DNA from: QHXQ01 sp036389375 | GTDB lineage: Bacteria > Acidobacteriota > Blastocatellia > Pyrinomonadales > Pyrinomonadaceae | Assembly: GCA_036389375.1 (NCBI GenBank) | Contig: DASVQA010000124.1 | Coordinates: 1 to 22,674 of the forward strand | Direction of reading: 5' to 3' | DNA length: 22,674 nt | Shown here: positions 7,235 through 16,200 of the stretch, in pieces | Numbering within the stretch: position 1 is the first letter of the stretch | How the letters are laid out: each line of letters starts with the position of its first letter | The notes under the pieces: generated by a model | What the model saw: the letters and a program-made list of their open reading frames with translations, nothing else | The model's database searches: none | What the model was told of the DNA's origin: nothing | Program-made: the position numbers and the translations under genes

Positions 7235-10180
7235 ATGAGTACGCCTGAAACATTCGACGACGCGGCGGGCAGCGAGATCGCCATCATCGGCATGGCGGGG
7301 CGCTTCCCCGGCGCAGCCGACGTGGCCGCGTTCTGGCAGAACCTGCGCGACGGCGTGGAGTCTATCCGCCTGCTGACGGATGAAGAACTCGTCGCCGCCG
7401 GTTTAGACCTCGCCGCGACGCGTCAGCCCAACTACGTGCGCGCCGTGCCGGTGCTGGCGGACATAGACCTGTTCGACGCCGCTTTCTTCGGTTACACGCC
7501 GCGCGAAGCCGAGATCATGGATCCGCAACAGCGTTTCTTTCTTGAATGCTCGGCGCAGGCGCTCGAAGATGCAGGTTACGACCCGGATAGATACCGTGGC
7601 CCAATCGGCGTCTATGCCGGCGTCAGCATGAGTTCGTATCTCATCAATCTCTATTCAAACCGCGAGTTCTTAAAGACGGCGAGCAGTTTTCAGATCACGA
7701 TTGGCAACGACAAGGATCACCTGCCGACGCGCGTCTCTTACAAACTGAACCTGCGCGGGCCGAGCATCACCGTGCAGACAACCTGCTCGACTTCGCTCGT
7801 CGCCGTGCATCTGGCCTGTCAAAGTCTCCTGAACGGCGAATGCGACATGGCGCTCGCGGGCGGCGTCTCGATCAAAGTGCCGCAGCACGCGGGCTACGTC
7901 TATCAGCCCGACAACATCAACTCGCCCGATGGTCATTGTCGCCCCTTCGACGCTAAAGCGCAGGGCACGGTTAAAGGCAGCGGCGTCGGCGTTGTCGTGC
8001 TCAAGCGCCTGGCGGACGCGCTGGCCGACGGCGACCACATTGCGGCCGTCATCAAAGGCTCGGCGCTCAATAACGACGGCTCGCTGAAGGTGGGCTACAC
8101 CGCGCCGAGCATAGAAGGGCAGGCGCAGGTTATCGCCGACGCCCTCTCGCTCGCCGAAGTCGAAGCCGACAGCATCGGTTACATCGAAGCGCACGGCACG
8201 GCCACCGCCATCGGCGACCCCATCGAGATCGCGGCGCTGACGAAAGCCTTCCGCGCCACGACGCGCGCGAAAAATTTCTGCGCGGTCGGCTCGGTCAAGT
8301 CGAACATAGGGCATCTGGACGCAGCGGCGGGCGTCGCCGGTCTCATCAAGACCGTGCTCGCCTTGCAGCACAGGCAACTGCCGCCCAGCCTCCATTACGA
8401 GCAGCCGAACCCGAAGATCGATTTCGCCAATAGCCCTTTCTACGTCAACGCGACGCTCAGCGAATGGACGACCGACGGTGCGCCGCGCCGTGCCGGTGTC
8501 AGTTCCTTCGGCATCGGCGGCACGAACGCGCACGTCATAGTCGAAGAAGCGCCCGCGCCGGCAGATTCAAGCGCGGCGCGCCCCGCGCAACTGCTCCTGC
8601 TCTCCGCGAAAACCGCGTCGGCGCTCGAAGCGGCGACGGCGAATTTGGCCGAGCACCTGCGCCGGCAACCGGCAGCGCAACTGGCGGACGTGGCCTACAC
8701 CTTACAGGTCGGCCGCAAAGCCTTTAATCACCGGCGCGCGTTGGTCTGTCGTGACGCGGCGGACGCGCTCGACGCGTTGGCGACGATGGACGCAGGGCGC
8801 GTGCAGACGGCTGTGCTGACGCCGGGTGCGCGCTCGGTCGTCTTCATGTTTCCGGGGCAGGGCGCGCAAACCGTCAACATGGGGCGGGCGCTCTACGAGC
8901 AGGAAGCTGCGTTTCGCGCCGAAGTTGATCGCTGCGCCGAACTGCTCAAAGCTGAACTTGAACTTGATCTACGCACGGTGTTGTACCCGCGTGCGGAAGA
9001 GAGCGAAGCGGCGCGCGCGCGTTTGACCGAGACGTGGCTGACGCAGCCCGCGCTATTCGTCGTCGAATACGCGCTGGCGCAGCTTTGGTTGTCGTGGGGC
9101 GTGAAGCCTGCTGCGCTGATCGGGCACAGCATCGGCGAATACGTGGCAGCATGTCTCGCGGGTGTTTTCTCGCTTGAGGATGCGCTGCGGCTCGTGGCGG
9201 CGCGCGGACGCTTGATGCAGCAGTTGCCGGCCGGCGCGATGCTTGCCGTGCCGCTCGGCGAGGATGAGTTGACGGCGCTGCTCACGCCGCAGTTGTCGCT
9301 GGCGGCGGTCAACGCGCCGGGGCTGTGCGTGGCGGCGGGGCCGGCGGCGGCCATTGCGGAGTTGGAAGAACGTCTGCGCGCGCAGGGCGTGGCCGCGCGG
9401 CGGCTGCAAACCTCGCACGCGTTCCACTCCGCGATGATGGAGCCGATGCTCGCGGCGTTCACGGCGCGCGTCGAGCGCGTCAAATTAAAGCCACCGCAGA
9501 TTCCTTACATCTCGAACGTGACGGGCGCGCGCATCACGCCGGAGGAAGCGACCGACGCGCATTACTGGACGAAACACCTGCGCCAGACGGTGCGCTTCGC
9601 CGCCGGGGTGGCAACCTTGCTGAGCGGTGCGCCGAGCGTGCTGCTTGAGGTCGGGCCGGGGCAGACCTTGAGCACGCTTGTGCGGCGACAAGTGCAGGGC
9701 GCGGATACGCCGGGCGTGGTCGCGTCGCTCGCGCGCCGGACGGGTGCGCAGACCGACGCGGAGGATGTGCTGAAGGCGTTGGGCCAACTCTGGCTGCGCG
9801 GTGTCAGCGTTGACTGGGCCGGGTTCTACAGCAACGAGCAGCGCCGCCGCGTGCCGCTGCCGACCTACCCGTTCGAGCGACAGAGATACTGGGTCGGGCC
9901 CGGCACGTCCACAGCGACAGGCACGCCGCAAGCCGAAGTCGCGCCCGCATCGCTGCCGGCGACAGAGGCGGCGCACGCCAGCGAAGTTGTGCAGGAAACG
10001 ATCATCGCGCAGGTATTCAAAGAGCAAACGTCTGAGCCTGCCGTTGCGGCGGCGGCGCAGCCGAACGGGGCAGGGCAGACGGCGCAGCCCGACGACGCGC
10101 GTCAACAGATCGTGTCGGAGCAGTTGCGCCTGATGGCGGAACAGTTGGCCGTCCTGCGGCGGCGCGGCGCGCACACGTAA
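7235..10180 (+). CDS. Type I PKS, KS-AT only (malonyl-type AT)
   Basis: This 981-residue protein has two catalytic domains. The KS covers about residues 12-440, with active-site Cys184 (VQTTCSTSL), His320 (IEAHGTAT) and His360 (NIGHLDAAAG). Its sequence is of the kind seen in KS domains working next to NRPS modules. The AT covers about 540-830, with GHSIGE (Ser632) and HAFH at 728-731; HAFH is the family signature for malonyl-CoA rather than methylmalonyl-CoA (YASH). The post-AT linker ends in YPFERQRYW. There is no KR, DH, ER or carrier domain, so the product stays a beta-ketone and must be held on the ACP that begins the next gene. The last 90 residues are Ala/Pro/Gln-rich and end in an amphipathic helix (957-977), a likely docking or dimerisation element. 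The gene starts at the ATG 33 bases after the NRPS stop; its ribosome binding site is weak, suggesting operon expression. Confidence 0.96.
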   Translation: MSTPETFDDAAGSEIAIIGMAGRFPGAADVAAFWQNLRDGVESIRLLTDEELVAAGLDLAATRQPNYVRAVPVLADIDLFDAAFFGYTPREAEIMDPQQRFFLECSAQALEDAGYDPDRYRGPIGVYAGVSMSSYLINLYSNREFLKTASSFQITIGNDKDHLPTRVSYKLNLRGPSITVQTTCSTSLVAVHLACQSLLNGECDMALAGGVSIKVPQHAGYVYQPDNINSPDGHCRPFDAKAQGTVKGSGVGVVVLKRLADALADGDHIAAVIKGSALNNDGSLKVGYTAPSIEGQAQVIADALSLAEVEADSIGYIEAHGTATAIGDPIEIAALTKAFRATTRAKNFCAVGSVKSNIGHLDAAAGVAGLIKTVLALQHRQLPPSLHYEQPNPKIDFANSPFYVNATLSEWTTDGAPRRAGVSSFGIGGTNAHVIVEEAPAPADSSAARPAQLLLLSAKTASALEAATANLAEHLRRQPAAQLADVAYTLQVGRKAFNHRRALVCRDAADALDALATMDAGRVQTAVLTPGARSVVFMFPGQGAQTVNMGRALYEQEAAFRAEVDRCAELLKAELELDLRTVLYPRAEESEAARARLTETWLTQPALFVVEYALAQLWLSWGVKPAALIGHSIGEYVAACLAGVFSLEDALRLVAARGRLMQQLPAGAMLAVPLGEDELTALLTPQLSLAAVNAPGLCVAAGPAAAIAELEERLRAQGVAARRLQTSHAFHSAMMEPMLAAFTARVERVKLKPPQIPYISNVTGARITPEEATDAHYWTKHLRQTVRFAAGVATLLSGAPSVLLEVGPGQTLSTLVRRQVQGADTPGVVASLARRTGAQTDAEDVLKALGQLWLRGVSVDWAGFYSNEQRRRVPLPTYPFERQRYWVGPGTSTATGTPQAEVAPASLPATEAAHASEVVQETIIAQVFKEQTSEPAVAAAAQPNGAGQTAQPDDARQQIVSEQLRLMAEQLAVLRRRGAHT

Positions 10181-10192
10181 AGCCCCTGCGGC

Positions 10193-10221
10193 TTGCACAC
10201 GCTTGTTAGCAATCTTCTAAT
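10193..10221 (+). promoter_or_regulatory. Candidate promoter in the 109-base gap before the ACP-AMT-LLM gene
   Basis: The gap 10181-10289 is the longest non-coding stretch in the window and holds its most AT-rich patch (about 10203-10231). TTGCAC at 10193-10198 and TCTAAT at 10216-10221 are spaced by 17 bases and match the bacterial -35/-10 consensus at 3 and 5 of 6 positions. A second overlapping pair is TTGTTA 10203 / GATAAA 10225, with 16-base spacing. This would allow gene 3 to be expressed independently of genes 1 and 2. The match is modest and made by eye; a simple spacer is equally possible. Confidence 0.25.
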
Positions 10222-10276
10222 TCAGATAAATCGCCGCCCGCAGAGGCTGTCTCGCTAGTTTGAGAACCGCGCGGGC

Positions 10277-10283
10277 AAAGGAG
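10277..10283 (+). promoter_or_regulatory. Strong Shine-Dalgarno that fixes the start of gene 3
   Basis: AAAGGAG lies 6 bases before the ATG at 10290. The open frame extends up to a TTG at 10260, but that codon would put the Shine-Dalgarno inside the coding region. The ATG at 10290 also begins right before a normal ACP N-terminus, so it is the better start. This is the clearest ribosome binding site in the window. Confidence 0.8.
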
Positions 10284-10289
10284 CTAGTT

Positions 10290-13200
10290 ATGACGACTCC
10301 GCTCATGGTTTCAGCGCCGGAGAGTGCGCGTAAAGAACGCATCCTGACGGAACTGAAGGCCATCGTTAATAAGTTGACGGGGATTGATCCGGCCGAGATG
10401 AACGTCCACCTGACGTTCCTCGATGCAGGCATTGATTCGCTCGTGCTCATTCAAGCCACGCAGGCGATGGAAGAGAGCTTCCGCGTCAGGCTCTCGGTCG
10501 TGCAGTTGCTCGAAGAACTGAACACGCTCGACGCCGTCGCGGACTATCTCGAACAGGCCATGCCGCCGGAGGCTGCGCCGAGCGTAGCGCCGCCTGCGCC
10601 GGTCGCAGCCGCCGTCGCGCCGCCCACACCTGTCTCTGCACCGCCACCGACGGCGCAAGCGGCTGCGCCCGCAGCCCGCACGTTGGAACTCGTCTCCCCG
10701 CTTCCGCCGACTCCTGCCCAGCCGCCGCAGCCGCCACCCGTTGTGCCCGCCCCGCCAGCGCCGCGCGCGCAGCCAATCGTGCGCGCCGCGCCCGCAGCCC
10801 CGAACGGCGGGCACGTGGCCAACAACGGGCATGCCGAACCGGCCGCGCCGGCCTCTGCGCTTGAGCAGATCATGGCGCAGCAGCTTCAGGTCATGGCGCA
10901 GCAGTTGGACATGCTGCGCGGCGGATACGCGGCCGATCCTGCGCCCGCGCCGGTCGGGACGGAGCAGGGCGCGGACGTTGCGCAGTCCGTCGCGCCGTCT
11001 CAGACAGCGCCGCCGAGCGCCGCGCCGACGACAGCGCAGGCGGGCCAAACGACGCAAGCTGCCCCGACGAAAGCGCCCGCTGCGACGCGGCAGATCGAGC
11101 CGGAACTGTTTATTCCCTATCAGCCGATCCAGAAGGGCGCGACCGGCGGGTTGACGCCGCGCCAGCAGCAACATCTGGACGAGTTCATCCGCCGCTACAA
11201 CGCACGCACGCGCGAATCGAAGCGGATCACACAGGAGACGCGCCCTTATGTGGCGGACAGTCGTGTCTCGGCCGGGTTTCGTTTGATGTGGAAAGAGTTG
11301 GTCTATCAACTCGTCAGCCAGCGTTCGGCCGGCTCGCGCCTGTGGGACGTGGACGGCAACGAGTACGTGGACATCACGATGGGTTTCGGTCTGCACCTCT
11401 TCGGGCACTCGCCGGACTTCATCATCGAAGCCATCGAACGCCAACTCAAACTCGGCATCGAACTCGGGCCGCAGTCGCCGCTCGCCGGTGAAGTGGCCAA
11501 ACTCATCTGTGAACTGACGGGCAGCGAGCGCGTCAACTTCTGCAATTCCGGCACGGAGGCCGTGATGGGCGCGCTGCGAATTGCGCGCACCGTCACGCGC
11601 CGCAACAAGATCGCCGTCTTTGCCGGCGCGTATCACGGCTGGTCGGATGCGACGCTGGCGCGCGCCATCAATCAGGACGGCGTGCAGCGTTCCGTGCCGA
11701 TGGCCCCGGGCGTGCCGCCGCTCGCGGTTGCAGAGACGCTGGTGCTCAACTGGAACGACCCGAAGTCGCTCGACGTGCTGCGCGCACACGCGCACGAACT
11801 CGCGGCCGTACTCGTCGAGCCGGTGCAGAGTCGGCGGCCCGATATTCAGCCGCGCGAGTTCCTGCACGAGCTACGCCACGTCACGGAAGAGACGGGCGTG
11901 ATCCTGATCATTGACGAGATGGTGACGGGCTTCCGTGTGCTGCCCGGCGGCGCGCAGGCTTGGTTCGGCGTGCAGGCCGACCTCTCCATCTACGGCAAGG
12001 TGTTGGGCGGTGGTCTGCCGATGGGCATCGTCGCGGGCAAGGCGCGTTATATGGACGCCTTCGACGGCGGCATGTGGCAATACGGCGACGACTCTTACCC
12101 GCGCGCCGAAAAGACGATCTTCGCCGGGGCCTACTTCAAGCACCCGCTCACGATGTCCGTCATGCACGCGATCCTGACGCGCCTGAAGGAGCGCGGGCAG
12201 GCGGAGTTGACGGCGCTCAACGAACGCACGACGCGATTGGCCGAGCGGCTCGATGAATACTTCGCGCAGGAGCAAGCGCCGGTGCGCGCCGTCAGTTACG
12301 GCTCGCTGTTCCGCATGCTGTTCTCGCGCGAGTTCAAGTACACAGACCTCTTCTACTATCACCTCGTCGATAACGGCGTCTTCATCTGGGAGGGGCGCAA
12401 CTGCTTCCTCTCGACGGCACACACGGATGAAGATGTGGAGTTCATCTTCGCGGCGATCAAGAAGAGTCTGAACCAACTGCGCGCGGGCGGCTTCCTGCCC
12501 GAAGTGCCGCCGGACGGCCCCGGTGGCGGCAAGCGCCCCGACGAACAAAGCAAGTCGAACGAAGCAGCGCCGGCCGCTTCGGCCGCGCAGGAGCAGCCGA
12601 GCGCCGCGAGTGGCCCGGCGCGTCCCTACTACGCCGAGACCCCGCGCGACCCACAGACGAGCGCCACGACCACACCGACGACCGCCCCGGCCGCGACCGA
12701 TTCGTCGCCGCCGGGCGCGGGCGCGGGCGCGCAGCAAATTTATGAACCGGCGCGGGCGACCGAGCGGGGCGTCGAGCCGTCCGCGGCCGCGGGCACAGGT
12801 CTGCAATTCAGTCTCTATTATTTTGGTAATTACCCGACCGAATATCACACACGCAAATATGATCTGGTTATCAAGGGCGTAAAATACGCCGACGAACATG
12901 ATTTCGCGGCCGTCTGGCTGCCTGAGCGCCACTTTAATTCATACGGCGGTTTCTCGCCGAATCCTTCCATCGTCGCCGCCGCCCTCGCGCGCGAAACCAA
13001 GCGCATACATCTGCGCGCGGGCAGCGTCGTCCTCCCGCTCCATCACCCGATCCGCGTCGCTGAAGAGTGGGCGATGATTGATAACCTCTCTGGCGGGCGC
13101 GTCGGTATCTCCTTCGCTTCGGGCTGGCATCCGAACGACTTTGTGTTCGCGCCCGATGCTTACGAAGCGCGGCGGCAGGTGATGGACGACGGCATCGAGA

Positions 13201-16200
13201 TGGTGCGCAAACTCTGGCGCGGCGAAACCGTGCCTGTGCGCAACGGGCGCGGCGAACAGATAAGCGTCGGTCTATCGCCCATGCCAAGTCAGCCGGAGTT
13301 GCCCTTCTGGCTGACCGGCGGCACGCACGGCACGGGCGCGAAAGCGGGTCGCCTCGGCGCGGGCTTTCTGACGAACTTGCAGGATCAGACGATTGACGAA
13401 CTGGCCGAAAAGATCGAGGTCTATCACAAGTCGCTGGCCGAGCATGGCCATGACCGCGCGCAGGCCCGCGTCACGGTCTTGATGCACACTTACGTCGTCG
13501 AAGATCTGGGCAAGGCTTTGGCCGATTCCACGCAGCCCTTCCGCGATTATCTGCACGCGGCGATGGGGCTGCGCTCCACGCGCAACCGCAACGAAGGCCC
13601 GCGCATAGACCTGAGCAAAGTCTCGGCCGCCGATCTTGAGTTCTTCCTCTCGGCCGGCTTCGAGCGTTACAAACGCGTCGGCACTTTGATCGGCACGCCC
13701 GATTCGTGTGCCGAGATCGTGGACAAACTCATTCGCATCGGCGTCACAGAGGTCGGCTGCCTCATAGACTTCGGCATCCCGACCGGCGACGTGATGGCGA
13801 GCCTTGAGCATTTGAACACGCTACGCACGCGTTATCTGCCGGCCGCGAGCGCAACCCGAACCACCGAGACAACACCGATTCACGTCGCGGCCAGCACGCC
13901 CGCGCCGGCCGACGGCTACGTTGTGCCGCTCACCGATACGCAAAAGCAGTTCTGGGTGTTGACGCAGTTGGGCGAGCAGATTTCGCGGCAGTACAACGAG
14001 TCGGTCACGCTCACCCTGCGCGGGCCATTGAACGTCGCGGCGCTCAGCGCGGCGTTGCAGGCGATGGTCGCGCGCCACGATGCCCTGCGCTCGACCTTCA
14101 GCCCCGAAGGCGACTATCAACAGGTGCATCCCACGATGGCGCTCGACGTGCCGTTTGTTGATTTCAGCGCGCACGCGGCCGACACACGCGCCGCGCAGGT
14201 CAATGCTTGGGCCGAAGGCGAGATGCGCCGCCCCTTCGACATGGCGCGCGGGCCGCTCCTGCGCGCCGCCATCGCCAAGCTCGACGACGAGGAGCATCAA
14301 CTCGTCTTCACGACGCACCACCTCGTCGCCGACGGGCAATCGTGGGGCGTGCTCTTAAACGATCTGCGCGAGCTTTACGCGGCGCTCAGTCAGGGCTTGC
14401 CCTGCCAACTGCCGCCGCCGCTCCCGCTCCGCCAGCAGGCGCAGCAGCAGACCAGCGCGCAGCCGGACGACGCTAAAGCCGAGGCCTACTGGCTCGCGCA
14501 GTTTGCCGACAAGTTCCCCATCATGGAGTTGCCGGCCGACCGCCCGCGCCCGCGCGTGCCGACTTATGAGCGCGCGCAGGTCTATCGCGTGATCGACGCC
14601 GAGACGGGCCGCCAACTCAAAGCCCTCAGCAAACAGGAGCGCGGCACGCTCTTTATCACGCTGCTCGCGGGCTATAGCCTGCTGCTTCATCAACTGACGG
14701 GCCAAGACGATCTCGTCGTCGGCATCAACACGGCCGATCCAACGTCTGTGCGGCGCAAAGATGCCGTCGGTTATCGCATCAATCCGCAGGTCGTGCGCAG
14801 CCGGACGACGGCCGACCCGACTTTCAAAGAACATCTGGCGGCGATCAAGCGCGCGGTCTACGGCGCTTACGAGCATCAACATTATTCGGCCACGAAGCTC
14901 TTTAAGAAACTGAACATCGCCCGCGATGCGCGCCGCTTCTCGGCCGTCGCGGCCGGGCTTAATCTCGATCATTCGAGCACGACCGTGCCGGGCTTCCACC
15001 AACTCGAAGTCGAGATCAAAGCCAACAGCACCAGCGCGCCCTCGCTCGACGTTTATCTCGACATCACCGAATTGCAGGACGCGCTCCATCTGAAGTGCAA
15101 CTACAACACAGACATCTTCACGCCGCAGACGGTCGCGCGTTGGCTCGCGCACTTCGAGGAGTTGCTACGCACCATCGTCAATGATCCGGCCGCGCATCTC
15201 TCGGCGCTGCCGCAATTCCCGCAGCCGCCCGCGCCCGCCGCCGACGTTGCGCTCGCGCCGACGCTTGAGCCGCGCTCCAACCTGACGAAGTATCAACTGT
15301 TGCTCTGGGCCGGGCAGAAACTAAACCCTGACGAAGCGATCTTCGTCAATCTCGGCCTCTTCCTGATCGCCAAAGAGATCGTGCCGGCAGAGATGCAGCG
15401 CGCGTTTCAGGCGATCATTGACGCGAGCGACACCCTGCGCACCGTGATTGACGAAGTTGACGGCGTGCCGCAACAGCGCGTGCTGCCCGCGCTCGCTTAC
15501 GAGTTGGAGTTCTTAGACTTCTCGACCGCCGCCGACCCGCGCGCAAGGCTCGACGAATGGACGCGCACGCGCTCGCGCCGGCCGCTCGACCTGACCAAGC
15601 GCGCCTTCGACTCGACGCTCGTCAAACTGGCCCACGCAGAGTTCGCGTGGTACGTCAACATTCATCACGCGGTCGCGGACGCTTGGTCTTTGATTCTGGT
15701 CGGGCAGCTTGGATTGGAATACTACGAAGCGGCGGTCGCGGGCCGGCTGCACGAACAAGCGGCGCTGCCCGCTTTCGCCGACTACCTGCGCGCCGAGCAA
15801 GAGGTGCGCGCCACGCCGCGTTACCGCGAGGCGGAAAGCTACTGGAAAGAGAAACTGGCCGAGCCGCTTGCGCCGCTCGCCTTCTACGGGCGCACGCCCG
15901 TCAAACGCACCACCAACGTCGAACGCATCACGCGCCGGCTCGGCGTCGAGCGCACGGCGCAACTGCGCGCTATCGCCACCGAGGCAGACGTGTTCATGGT
16001 CTCGCCGGACGCGACCATGTCGAACATACTCGCCGCGCTGGTCGCCTTCTTCCTCGCGCGCATCGCCGGCACTCGCCGCATCGCGCTCGGCGTCCCGTTC
16101 CACAACCGGCGCACAAAGGAGCAGCAGCAGACCATCGGTCTGTTCATGCGGATTCTGCCGCTGCGCATCACGGTCGAGGACGACGATACCTTTGTGACGC

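Noticed and set aside
8460..8830. Possible reductive (KR/DH) or carrier domain inside the KS-AT protein
   Set aside because: The region is the usual KS-AT linker. No GxGxxG nucleotide-binding or carrier-protein serine motif is present anywhere in the protein.
10260..10289. TTG at 10260 as the start of gene 3
   Set aside because: It would place the strong AAAGGAG inside the coding region. The ATG at 10290 has ideal spacing and directly precedes the ACP.
10311..11867. Long antisense frame (518 codons) opposite ACP-AMT; similar ones at 4253-5347, 15513-16949, 19686-20984 and 821-1741
   Set aside because: Their translations are Arg/Ala/Gln/His-rich with no recognisable domain. This is the expected mirror of GC-rich coding DNA, and each lies opposite a gene with clear active-site motifs.
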